Notes: a model not told the origin generated them from the sequence alone. A stretch of 35,825 bases of DNA from Defluviitaleaceae bacterium (GCA_009785605.1 WQVY01000023.1:1-35825), one strand, 5' to 3'; shown: positions 1-6,646, numbered from the stretch's first letter. Program-made: numbers and translations.

Positions 1-580
1 CAGATTTTATGCCAGCCATACGACTCATAATCCCACTCAACGCTGCGAGGTCTAAGTCATATAAATCATCTAAAGTAATGCCCATCATTTCTAAAAGATA
101 ACTTTCATATTCTCCAAATATAGCCATTGCTTGATGACGCAATTCTTGCCGTTGTTCTTCTGACATATAATCTTCTAAAACTATTGGGATATCCCAATCT
201 CGGATAGTAACATCTAGTGGTGTTTCCATTGCAAGATAATCGCTACGTCTGAAAGCATCCATAAGTTCATCTGGCAAAGGATAAAAATCTGCAGTGCCAT
301 GATGTGTAGCCCCAAACATGTACATCGTCTGCCCGTGAGGTGCTGTTACCAGCCACAACAATGGTATTTCATCGTTACTTGTTTGCGAGGGCTGTGGTGA
401 TGGTGCCGTAGTTTGTGTGGGAGTCAATGTTGGCATCGGCTCTATTTCAACTAAAGACAAATAATCGTTATTAGTATATTCATATGAGCACCCTGTAAAG
501 TTATCTCTGCCGCATGTAGCAAACAAAAACAATATGGCTGCAAGATGTAAAAGTAGGATGAGTCGTCTTAAATTATGCAT
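1..580 (-). CDS. TraB/GumN-family (Tiki-like) lipoprotein, partial, 3' end beyond left edge
   Basis: Reading the minus strand from an ATG at 578-580 gives an open frame to the window edge. A GGAGG ribosome site lies at 588-592. The protein starts MHNLRRLILLLHLAAILF and has a lipobox-like LFATC, so a lipoprotein signal peptide is likely. A Thr/Pro/Gln-rich linker follows, then the TraB/GumN N-terminal motif FGATHHG and the downstream LPDELMDAFRRSDYLAME segment. It is closely similar to the complete paralogue at 1222-2298, except in the signal and linker region. The family (Pfam TraB) includes Enterococcus TraB/PrgY, which lower self-pheromone activity, and animal Tiki metalloproteases. The C-terminal GxGH motif is out of view. 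It sits directly after precursor P1 and a hairpin, so a role in processing of, or immunity to, that peptide is my inference. Confidence 0.85.
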   Translation of the reverse strand, partial: MHNLRRLILLLHLAAILFLFATCGRDNFTGCSYEYTNNDYLSLVEIEPMPTLTPTQTTAPSPQPSQTSNDEIPLLWLVTAPHGQTMYMFGATHHGTADFYPLPDELMDAFRRSDYLAMETPLDVTIRDWDIPIVLEDYMSEEQRQELRHQAMAIFGEYESYLLEMMGITLDDLYDLDLAALSGIMSRMAGIKS

Positions 581-613
581 TAAACCGCCTCCATACCGAT
601 ATGATGGCTATCA

Positions 614-695
614 TAACATCGCGAATTTGAAGAACAGGGAATTGGTATATTGTCATCAAAATCCGATATATCCAACATCAAACTCGCGACGTTTG
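614..695 (-). repeat. Inter-cistronic long hairpin, copy 1 (between precursor P1 and TraB)
   Basis: Inverted repeat with outer arms aacatcgcgaatttga and tcaaactcgcgacgtt (two mismatches, both able to form wobble pairs on one strand). An inner stem, ttggtatat against atatatccaa, lies inside it. One arm carries an unpaired patch, gaacaggga on the plus strand. It lies between the precursor stop at 814 and the next ribosome site at 588. No T-tract follows on the minus strand, so it is not a standard strong terminator. It may partly terminate transcription or stabilise the precursor mRNA, as hairpins after lantibiotic precursor genes do. Confidence 0.75.
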
Positions 696-813
696 TGCCT
701 TTAATACAAGATATGCAAATATTAGCTTATCTGGTCGTCAACAAAATAGAGCATACCATTATATGTCAAGTGCAGGAAAGCTAGTAGTAACAAATACCGC
801 TTACGTGTTATTA

Positions 814-1041
814 CTATCGGCACGGGCCACCTTGTGATGGGGCGATAGCGCAATTGGCAATTGAGTCTCCACACCCAATAGTTGCCGAACCTACGCTACA
901 TGATGGGCCTTGGGTACATGGACTACCGCATGAAGCTAAAACAAGTGTAGGACAAAACCTACAAGTAAACGATGATGTTCCATCGAGCTCAATTGACACC
1001 TTTTGAATATCCAGGTCAAAATCATCAAACATATTTGTCAT
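814..1041 (-). CDS. Cys-rich RiPP precursor-like peptide P1 (FDLD-box leader)
   Basis: 75 aa, with an AGGAGGT ribosome site at 1047-1053. Residues 1-18 (MTNMFDDFDLDIQKVSIE) are identical in all three copies and contain an FDLD box, resembling the FNLD/FDLD recognition box of class I lanthipeptide leaders. The remainder is rich in Cys, Ser, Thr and Gly. Cys are at 27, 30, 38, 42, 48, 57, 64 and 74. The C-terminus GCGDSIANCAIAPSQGGPCR is shared with P2. There is no signal peptide or membrane segment. I infer a ribosomally made, enzymatically modified peptide, perhaps a lanthipeptide since Ser/Thr and Cys are plentiful. A disulfide or radical-SAM thioether peptide is also possible. No LanB, LanC, LanM or radical SAM enzyme is in the window. 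Confidence 0.75.
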   Translation of the reverse strand: MTNMFDDFDLDIQKVSIELDGTSSFTCRFCPTLVLASCGSPCTQGPSCSVGSATIGCGDSIANCAIAPSQGGPCR

Positions 1042-1134
1042 AATGTACCTCCTGTAATATAAAGTAATAATCCCGCCCTATTTTCAGGATTTTGAAGCCG
1101 CCGGCTATTTTGCATAACTAGCTACATCTATACC
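1042..1134 (-). promoter_or_regulatory. Conserved 5' leader of precursor P1 with stem-loop
   Basis: About 90 bases upstream of P1 are conserved with the leaders of P2 and P3. On the minus strand they hold a stem-loop with arms AATCCTG and CGGGATT (1069-1091) and loop AAAATAGGG (1076-1084), then an A/T spacer and AGGAGGT. No clear separate promoter is visible in it, so it is probably an mRNA leader inside the operon. Confidence 0.6.
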
Positions 1135-1221
1135 ATTCATTTTAAAACTTACTATTAAATATATTTATCGCCAACCCGCATGACTAGGACACACTTAGAC
1201 AATCATATTCCAAATCAAAGT

Positions 1222-2298
1222 TTAACGTATCCTTATAGCCTCATACCCTCTTTGCACAAGCAAGTCAATTACATTGTCTTCCCCTATTAGATGCCCGGCT
1301 CCAACCATAAAGAAGACTTTTTTGCCTTCGGCCATATACTCGCTGGCTCTGTCTGCCATTTGGCGGTCACGGGTTGTGAGAAAAACATGTCTCCATTCTG
1401 CAGCCAAATCATCATCATTTAAGTTGTCAAGCTCTAGATTAAGCAAATACAGTAATCCTTGCTCATCCCCACTTCGCCAAAACTCCATTGACATCCTTAT
1501 CTCTTCAGCTTGTGCGCTAATACCAGTATTAAATGTGCGTTCAAGAGCCCGTATCATAAAAGGAACAGATAAATTGCGTATGCTTTCATCAAGTTCAACA
1601 TAATCTTCGATGTAGAGAATTCTCATGCGTCTACGAAGTCCTCGTTGTGCTTCTCTTTCCACTTGATGGAAGAAATAGTGCTCCATACCATAGCGTTCTA
1701 GCGCTCCAGATTTTATGTAAGCCATACGACTCATAATCCCACTCAACATAGCGAGGTCTAAGTCATATAAATCATCCAAAGTAATATCCATTATTTCTAA
1801 AAAATAACTTTCATATTCTCCAAATATAACCATTGCTTGATGGCGCAACTCCTGGCGTTGGTCTTCTGTCATATAATCTTCTAAATTTATTGGGACAGTC
1901 CAATCCCGGTTAGTAAAATCTAATGGCACTTCCATTGCAAGATAATCGCTACGCCTGAAAGCGTCCATAAGTTCATCTGGCAAAGGATAAAAATCTGCAG
2001 TACCATGATGTATTGTACCAAACATGTACATCGTCTGTCCGTGGGGTGCTGTTACCAACCACAAAAATGGTATTTCATCGATAGTTTCTCGGGATGGTTG
2101 TGATGTTGATATTGGCGCTGGGGGTTGTGTGGTAGTTGGAATTGGCTCTGGTACCGGCGTAGTTTCTGATACATTTAAATCACCGCTGGTAGTATTGTCG
2201 TTTGAATAGTCCGTAGTACCATTTCTTCCACACGCCGCTAATTGAGATAATATGGTCGCTAAAAGCAATAAAAGAACAAATTGTTTTAAGTTACACAT
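1222..2298 (-). CDS. TraB/GumN-family (Tiki-like) putative metalloprotease lipoprotein
   Basis: 358 aa. The start has GGAGG about 8 bases upstream. The signal peptide has a hydrophobic stretch at residues 7-20 and lipobox LAAC with Cys23, so the protein should be lipid-anchored outside the membrane. A Thr/Pro/Ser-rich linker spans about 25-75. The TraB domain follows: FGTIHHG (residues 93-99) with an Asp/Glu-rich helical region after it, and the C-terminal VGAGHLIG with His336 and a GYEAIRI end. Both hallmark motifs of the family (GT/His pair and GxGHxxG) are intact, so a metal-dependent hydrolase activity is plausible. It lies between precursor P2 (upstream) and P1 (downstream) on the same strand. 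The family's link to suppression of self-pheromone in Enterococcus suggests peptide immunity or processing. This is inference, not shown by sequence. Confidence 0.85.
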   Translation of the reverse strand: MCNLKQFVLLLLLATILSQLAACGRNGTTDYSNDNTTSGDLNVSETTPVPEPIPTTTQPPAPISTSQPSRETIDEIPFLWLVTAPHGQTMYMFGTIHHGTADFYPLPDELMDAFRRSDYLAMEVPLDFTNRDWTVPINLEDYMTEDQRQELRHQAMVIFGEYESYFLEIMDITLDDLYDLDLAMLSGIMSRMAYIKSGALERYGMEHYFFHQVEREAQRGLRRRMRILYIEDYVELDESIRNLSVPFMIRALERTFNTGISAQAEEIRMSMEFWRSGDEQGLLYLLNLELDNLNDDDLAAEWRHVFLTTRDRQMADRASEYMAEGKKVFFMVGAGHLIGEDNVIDLLVQRGYEAIRIR

Positions 2299-2330
2299 AT
2301 AGTCGCCTCCATATCAATATGACTATAACT

Positions 2331-2406
2331 ACAACATCGCGAATTTGAAAAATAGGGACTTGGAATAAAATTCGGATTTTATCCAATTTCAAACTCGCGA
2401 TGTTGT
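2331..2406 (-). repeat. Inter-cistronic long hairpin, copy 2 (between precursor P2 and TraB)
   Basis: The best-preserved copy. The outermost 12 bases, acaacatcgcga, pair perfectly with tcgcgatgttgt. The outer stem continues through gaatttgaaa/tttcaaactc with one mismatch. The inner stem ttggaataaaat/attttatccaa has a 4-base loop. The asymmetric unpaired patch is aatagggac on the plus strand, so GTCCCTATT in the transcript. It ends about 20 bases before the TraB ribosome site and has no following T-tract. Confidence 0.8.
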
Positions 2407-2528
2407 GGACCTATAATGCAAATAAACATACAATTACTAGCCTATCTTATCGTATATAAAATGAACTGTTCTGTTGTATTTTAAACATAGAGTAGCTAGT
2501 AACAGTAATTGGTGATTATAGGTTATTA

Positions 2529-2765
2529 CTATCGGCACGGACCACCTTGTGATGGGGCAATGGCGCAATTGGCAATTGAATCTCCACACCCAGCAACGGT
2601 ATTCGAACCTACGCTACATGTTGGGCCCTCAGTGCATGTACTACAAGACCAAGCAAACCAACTTACCAGAATGTTGCAAATCCCACACGTAGATGAACTA
2701 GTTCCATAAGCTTCAATTGACACCTTTTGAATATCCAGGTCAAAATCATCAAACATATTTGTCAT
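2529..2765 (-). CDS. Cys-rich RiPP precursor-like peptide P2 (FDLD-box leader)
   Basis: 78 aa. The ATG at 2763-2765 is chosen over an upstream in-frame start because it has AGGAGGT 5-6 bases ahead and matches the starts of P1 and P3. The leader is identical to P1 and P3 over residues 1-18. The middle differs strongly (NILVSWFAWSC, with two Trp absent from P1). The shared end is GCGDSIANCAIAPSQGGPCR. Eight Cys are at 27, 30, 41, 44, 50, 60, 67 and 77. It is followed by the hairpin at 2331-2406 and then by the complete TraB-family lipoprotein gene, giving a precursor/hairpin/TraB cassette. Confidence 0.75.
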   Translation of the reverse strand: MTNMFDDFDLDIQKVSIEAYGTSSSTCGICNILVSWFAWSCSTCTEGPTCSVGSNTVAGCGDSIANCAIAPSQGGPCR

Positions 2766-2857
2766 AATGCACCTCCTGTAATATAAAATAATATCCCGCC
2801 CTATTTTCAGGATTTTGAAACCGTCAGTTACATAGCAGTACGAACTACACTTATACA
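2766..2857 (-). promoter_or_regulatory. Conserved 5' leader of precursor P2 with stem-loop
   Basis: Homologous to the P1 and P3 leaders. The stem-loop has transcript arms ATCCTG and CGGGAT (2793-2813) and the same AAAATAGGG loop (2799-2807), followed by the ribosome site AGGAGGT around 2771-2777. Confidence 0.6.
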
Positions 2858-2890
2858 ATTCGCTTTATTATTAATATAACAACAACCATA

Positions 2891-2970
2891 CCATCGCGAA
2901 CTTGAAGAATAGGGAAGTGGAATGTTGCCAACGACATGCAGAGTATATCCACCTTCAAGTTTGCGATGTT
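2891..2970 (-). repeat. Inter-cistronic long hairpin, copy 3 (between precursors P3 and P2)
   Basis: Arms catcgcgaacttgaag (2892-2907) and cttcaagtttgcgatg (2953-2968) pair with one mismatch. Relative to copy 2, two stem positions changed on both arms (T-A to C-G, and A-T to G-C), so pairing was kept. The patch aataggga is conserved. Here no TraB gene follows; the next gene is P2. Confidence 0.8.
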
Positions 2971-3092
2971 TACACCTTTAATACAAGCATACGTACAATT
3001 ATTAGCTTATTTATCGTCAAAAATAAACCCAATCCCTTTATATGCCATACACAGAGAAATTAGTGGCTATAAATGGTGTTTATAGGTTATCG

Positions 3093-3326
3093 CTATCGGC
3101 ACGGACCACCTTGTGATGGGACTATGGCGCAATTGTCAATTGAGTCTCCACACCCAGCAACAGTTGTCGGAACCACACTACATGTTGGGCCTTGAGTACA
3201 TGTAACACAAGAAAAAATAAAAATACTAGTAGGTGTGCAGACCATACCTGAAAGTGAATTAGTTCCATAAGCTTCAATTGACACCTTTTGAATATCCAAG
3301 TCAAAATCATCAAACATATTTGTCAT
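3093..3326 (-). CDS. Cys-rich RiPP precursor-like peptide P3 (FDLD-box leader)
   Basis: 77 aa, first gene of the operon, with AGGAGGT just upstream of the ATG at 3324-3326. Its leader is identical to P1 and P2 over residues 1-18. The middle is the most divergent of the three and lacks the Cys at position 27, leaving seven Cys (30, 40, 43, 49, 59, 66, 76). The C-terminus GCGDSIDNCAIVPSQGGPCR has two substitutions. It has its own hairpin downstream but no adjacent TraB gene, so it may rely on the TraB proteins of the other cassettes. Confidence 0.75.
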   Translation of the reverse strand: MTNMFDDFDLDIQKVSIEAYGTNSLSGMVCTPTSIFIFSCVTCTQGPTCSVVPTTVAGCGDSIDNCAIVPSQGGPCR

Positions 3327-3419
3327 AATGTACCTCCTGTAATATAAAGTAATAATCCCGCCCTATTTTCAGGATTATGAAGCCGTCAGTTACCTAGCAG
3401 TACAAACTACATCTATACC
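3327..3419 (-). promoter_or_regulatory. Conserved 5' leader of precursor P3 with stem-loop
   Basis: The same leader as for P1 and P2. The stem-loop is at 3354-3376 with loop AAAATAGGG (3361-3369 in the transcript sense), then AGGAGGT. It is the first leader in the transcript. Confidence 0.6.
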
Positions 3420-3604
3420 CTTTGCTTTAATGAACTAGCGCTAACACCACCCTTCGACATCATATGTTAATTGTTCATAATCAATGCATCAAAAGTGCAA
3501 CTACTATGGTATACACAAACATATATTTATTGTTTCCACATCACAAGCAATACAAAGAGACATACAGTATGCCTTAGACATATCTATTTAGCCTTATGCG
3601 ACAC
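3420..3604. other. AT-rich untranslated stretch upstream of the precursor operon
   Basis: No convincing gene. It probably forms the long 5' untranslated region of the precursor operon, between the promoter at 3605-3634 and the P3 leader. A 25-codon Cys-rich frame on the minus strand (3504-3581) has only a weak ribosome site and is not called. Confidence 0.4.
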
Positions 3605-3634
3605 ATGCTAACATATACCATGCGCATATGTCAA
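3605..3634 (-). promoter_or_regulatory. Candidate promoter of the precursor/TraB operon
   Basis: On the minus strand TTGACA (3629-3634), an 18-base spacer, and TAGCAT (3605-3610, 4 of 6 matches to TATAAT). It is the only consensus -35 seen between the ParB-like gene and P3. It gives a leader of about 270 bases. Confidence 0.5.
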
Positions 3635-3686
3635 TACCTGTAAAATCATGTCGTAACCCATGCGTAAACACACAATCAATACCCAC

Positions 3687-4472
3687 TCACACAACACCAA
3701 CAAGCCCAAAAGCAACCCCACACAACCCCCCAACCCGCCGCCGCATGCCAGCCATATCACCCCCACCATCCATCAACCCCACCCCATAACATGCAAACCC
3801 AAGCACTTTCTCCACCTTAGTAGCATTGCGCAGCACAGCCTCACGGCAATGCGGAGCACAAAAGTCCACATCACCCCCACCACAAAACACCTCAACAGTA
3901 CGCGCAATCACTTCGTACCCAGCCCCTGTATCCATCCCAGCCGCAACACCAGCAACCTCGCGATATGCAGCACCCATCTTTACCTCCCCTGCCTCCAGCC
4001 GCCGCATCAGCTCTGGCGTGCCCAGCTCTTGTATCTTCATAAACCAGTACAGTTTACGTTCACTAACGCCTATCTCCTTGGCCATGATTTTACGCGTATG
4101 CACTGGCTCGACGGTGTTTCTGCTGCGGTTTTTCTTGGCCTTTTGCCGTAGCAGCGTTTCCTTTTGCAATACTAGCTTCATACGTGTGATTTCTGATATG
4201 TTGCGGCGGCCTAGTTGGTTGGTGACTATCCACAGTTTTGCATCTTTCTTGGATGCAAAGCGCATTTGTTGCACGCTGTATGGGATGTTGTACTTTTGGC
4301 ATATGGCGTAGCGGTTGTGGCCGTCTATGATTGTATTCTTCCATGCTTTTAGCATTTCACGGCAACCACTAGCAAGTATGCTATTTGTTAAGCCTTGTAG
4401 CTCATCATCAGACAGCGGTGCTATTAAATCGCGAAACTCTTTGTCTGTTTTAAGTATTTTATTGGTTTCCAT
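3687..4472 (-). CDS. ParB-like nuclease/partition-domain protein (second of a paralogous pair)
   Basis: 261 aa. The N-terminal ParB-like domain has TIIDGHNRYAIC, and NQLGRRNISEITRM follows, both typical of the ParB/Srx fold family. A helix-turn-helix-like segment (KIMAKEIGVSERKLYWFMKI) follows. The last ~85 residues are Gly-rich and unlike the paralogue; the DNA there becomes markedly C-rich on the plus strand. The start codon overlaps the end of the upstream gene by 14 bases, indicating translational coupling. In chromosomes ParB binds parS. Stand-alone ParB-like pairs like this are common on mobile elements, where they may act in partition or regulation. No ParA is visible, so the function is unknown. 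The odd C-terminus could reflect an old frameshift. Confidence 0.7.
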   Translation of the reverse strand: METNKILKTDKEFRDLIAPLSDDELQGLTNSILASGCREMLKAWKNTIIDGHNRYAICQKYNIPYSVQQMRFASKKDAKLWIVTNQLGRRNISEITRMKLVLQKETLLRQKAKKNRSRNTVEPVHTRKIMAKEIGVSERKLYWFMKIQELGTPELMRRLEAGEVKMGAAYREVAGVAAGMDTGAGYEVIARTVEVFCGGGDVDFCAPHCREAVLRNATKVEKVLGFACYGVGLMDGGGDMAGMRRRVGGLCGVAFGLVGVV

Positions 4473-5208
4473 GTTCTGGCCCTCCTAGTTTGCTTAATAG
4501 AGTGTCTAATAACGATGCTATGTTTACTAACTTGCTGTGTATTTCCGGGTCTGCGGCCTTGTAGCCCTGCGGGGGCTTTACGCTTTGTATAAATTTGAGC
4601 ATTTTGCCGGCCAGGGTTAGCTGTTTTAGTATTTCTTTTGGTAGTAGGCGGTGTGCGGTGTTAACTTTGAGCTCGCCGGACTGTACTTTATTTATTAGCG
4701 CTGGGCTGCCATGTTCTTTAATTTGCATGTAGCTGTACAGTTTTCCTTTGCTAACTCCGGCATCTGCGGCAACTTCTTTTTGGACATGTATGGCTTCTAT
4801 TTCCGGTTTTGATACTATTGGTAAAGGCGATCCTTTGCTTTTTTTATCCCCTCCCGCCAGGGATAAGTTCCTTTGTGCCTTCTCACGCAGCATTTCCATC
4901 TTCTTGATAGACATCTCCATCCGGGCAATGTCTGACAGGTTGCGGCGGCTTAGTTGGTTGTCCAAAATCCAGACTATGGCCTCCTCCCGTGACTCAAAAG
5001 TCATGTTTACGATTTGAAACTCAATGCCATGCTTTATGCAAATTTCAAACCGGTTGTGGCCGTCTAGTATTAGCCCTTGCCATAAGACTATAGGGTCATG
5101 GCACTTGCGGTCGGCCAGGATGTTTTGTTCGAGCTGTTCCCGTTCTTCTTGTAGTAGTGGCGGGATAAGACCCCTTAGCTCGCGGTCTATGGTTGGTATG
5201 ATGGACAT
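4459..5208 (-). CDS. ParB-like domain protein (first of a paralogous pair)
   Basis: 249 aa from the ATG at 5206-5208, which has AAGGAGG 6 bases upstream. A longer in-frame start at 5298 is rejected because the promoter (5242-5270) lies inside it. The ParB-like domain has IVLWQGLILDGHNRFEIC and NQLSRRNLSDIARMEM. An HTH-like VAADAGVSKGKLYSYMQI lies around residue 150. Compared with the downstream paralogue it carries an extra segment of ~15-20 residues (KSKGSPLPIVSKPE). The DNA for this segment contains a 27-bp sequence repeated exactly in the ung upstream region. It is co-transcribed with the next gene. The role in DNA binding or partition is inferred from family only. Confidence 0.75.
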   Translation of the reverse strand: MSIIPTIDRELRGLIPPLLQEEREQLEQNILADRKCHDPIVLWQGLILDGHNRFEICIKHGIEFQIVNMTFESREEAIVWILDNQLSRRNLSDIARMEMSIKKMEMLREKAQRNLSLAGGDKKSKGSPLPIVSKPEIEAIHVQKEVAADAGVSKGKLYSYMQIKEHGSPALINKVQSGELKVNTAHRLLPKEILKQLTLAGKMLKFIQSVKPPQGYKAADPEIHSKLVNIASLLDTLLSKLGGPEHGNQ

Positions 5209-5241
5209 TGAAATCCTCCTTAACGTGTAATATATAGGCTC

Positions 5242-5270
5242 ATTATACACAGCAAATATATGTTCGTCAA
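5242..5270 (-). promoter_or_regulatory. Promoter of the ParB-like gene pair
   Basis: TTGACG (5265-5270), a 17-base spacer and a perfect TATAAT (5242-5247) on the minus strand, about 35 bases ahead of the chosen ATG. Strong sigma-A type. Confidence 0.85.
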
Positions 5271-5348
5271 TAGTCACGCCATATGCTCCTGGACACACTA
5301 CTTATATTTGGACCATACCGCCGTAAAGGGGTTTGAGAAAACAGATGT

Positions 5349-5377
5349 TTTAATTATTGTTATCCTGGTGATATAAT
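5349..5377 (+). promoter_or_regulatory. Promoter of the VapBC-type operon
   Basis: TTTAAT (5349-5354), a 17-base spacer and TATAAT (5372-5377) preceded by TGA, which gives an extended -10 (TGnTATAAT). Confidence 0.65.
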
Positions 5378-5447
5378 CATCATAGCAATAATTAGACAAA
5401 AAGAAGTGCATGTATGATTTTTGAATTTAGCAAAGGAGGAAAAATAT

Positions 5448-5687
5448 ATGTATGCTATAGAGGCGATTTACGATGGCGTTAATTTTAAGCCGAAGCAACC
5501 AATTCTTGCGAAAGGAAAGCACGAAGTATTAATTATTTTTGCTGAACCTGTGACAGAGGATGCTGTTAGCATAGAGCAAACAATTAAACGGCCACGTTCG
5601 GAAATAATTGGTTGCCTGAAAGGAAAGGTTTGGATGGCTGATGATTTTAATGCCCCAATAGAGGAATTAAAGGAGTATATGGAATGA
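5448..5687 (+). CDS. Type II antitoxin, VapB/DUF2281-like
   Basis: 79 aa. The ATG at 5448 is preceded by AAAGGAGG; an earlier in-frame ATG at 5421 lacks a ribosome site. The N-terminal half (YAIEAIYDGVNFKPKQPI) resembles small beta-strand DNA-binding antitoxins. The C-terminus MADDFNAPIEELKEYME is the acidic, toxin-wrapping tail seen in DUF2281-type antitoxins paired with PIN toxins. It overlaps the toxin start by four bases (ATGA). It should neutralise the toxin and repress the operon; the autoregulation is inferred from other vapBC systems. Confidence 0.8.
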   Translation: MYAIEAIYDGVNFKPKQPILAKGKHEVLIIFAEPVTEDAVSIEQTIKRPRSEIIGCLKGKVWMADDFNAPIEELKEYME

Positions 5688-6067
5688 GGTACTTGCTCGA
5701 CACCCACGTCATTATCTGGATGGTAGAGGATTCTCCAAATCTACCATTGGCTATAAGAGAAATTATTAAGAATCCAGAAAATCAGGTTGCCATTTGCTCA
5801 ATTTCACTTTGGGAAATTGCAATAAAGATGAACATAGGAAAATTGACCTTGAGCTTAACGTTTGATGAATTGGTTGATATTTTAAGAAATGGCGATTTCG
5901 ATTTTGTGCAAGTCGAAGATGAATACCTGTCGTGTTTATCAAAATTGCCCTTGCTACACAAAGACCCTTTCGATAGATTGCTTATTTCAACTGCTATTGT
6001 TGAAAAAATGACTTTTATAACAATAGACGAAAACATACAAAAATATGATGTACCTTGGGTTTGGTGA
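5684..6067 (+). CDS. vapC: PIN-domain toxin, VapC-type ribonuclease
   Basis: 127 aa, a full-length PIN domain. The acidic metal-binding residues are in their usual places: Asp6 (YLLDTH), Glu44 (SLWEIAIK), Asp97 (DPFDRLLIS) and Asp115 (TIDENI). VapC toxins are Mg2+-dependent RNases that cleave tRNA or rRNA. It is coupled by an ATGA overlap to the antitoxin, which fits a classic toxin-antitoxin operon. The substrate cannot be told from sequence. Confidence 0.88.
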   Translation: MRYLLDTHVIIWMVEDSPNLPLAIREIIKNPENQVAICSISLWEIAIKMNIGKLTLSLTFDELVDILRNGDFDFVQVEDEYLSCLSKLPLLHKDPFDRLLISTAIVEKMTFITIDENIQKYDVPWVW

Positions 6068-6121
6068 AAATTTAAAAGAATGGCTTTATGTTTTGGGATT
6101 ATACAAAATCGGAGGATACTA

Positions 6122-6646
6122 ATGCTTTTCACAGATCTAGAAACAGAACGCCTTTACTTACAAAACAGTGCTCCAGCGCACCGTTATTTTATCTACACCC
6201 TTTACACAAACGACGAAGTCCTTCGCTTCCACTACGAAGAAGACCGATATGCTGATTTATGCGGCGCAGATGCAGAAATCGCAGAATGGAATCAACCTGA
6301 GCCGCGTGACCAACACGTCTGGATTTTGGTTCGTAAAAACGATGGTGTTGCGTTGGGTGTGTGCTGTATCAATAACTGGAATAGAAACACCGCACTTTGT
6401 GAAGTCCACTACGATATGTATCCAGATTTTTGGGGTAACGGATATATGACTGAAGCAATGCGGGTAATCCTCGCGTTTGCGCGGGATACGATGAAAGTGC
6501 GCTGCATCAAAACGAGTATTAATCAAAAGAACGAACGATCCATAAAACTTGTGGAGAGACTCGGATTCGTGTATAGCGGGAAGACGGTTGAAGACATGAA
6601 CGATGGAAGCCATGACCAGATTTACTACTTTAATTTCGCTGAATAG
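6122..6646 (+). CDS. GNAT-family N-acetyltransferase (RimJ/RimL type)
   Basis: 174 aa. The ATG at 6122 has GGAGG 7 bases upstream; an in-frame ATG at 6080 lacks one. It begins LETERLYLQN, typical of the RimJ/RimL-like group. The central Asp/Trp-Gly-Asn-Gly-Tyr acetyl-CoA motif is seen as DFWGNGYMTEAM, then the SINQKNERSIKLVERLGF helix and a final YYFNF strand. It probably acetylates an amine of a small molecule or protein N-terminus. It lies 54 bases after the toxin gene and may be co-transcribed. Confidence 0.85.
   Translation: MLFTDLETERLYLQNSAPAHRYFIYTLYTNDEVLRFHYEEDRYADLCGADAEIAEWNQPEPRDQHVWILVRKNDGVALGVCCINNWNRNTALCEVHYDMYPDFWGNGYMTEAMRVILAFARDTMKVRCIKTSINQKNERSIKLVERLGFVYSGKTVEDMNDGSHDQIYYFNFAE

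Noticed and set aside
3504-3581. 25-codon Cys-rich frame upstream of the precursor operon (minus strand)
   Set aside because: Five Cys look interesting, but there is only a weak AAGG ribosome site and no similarity to the three precursors, so I do not call it a gene.
3660-4311. Plus-strand frames opposite the ParB-like gene
   Set aside because: Low-complexity Pro/Thr/His-rich shadows of the minus-strand gene; no ribosome site.
5209-5298. Longer N-terminus of the first ParB-like protein
   Set aside because: The extension contains the TTGACG/TATAAT promoter, and the downstream ATG has an excellent ribosome site.
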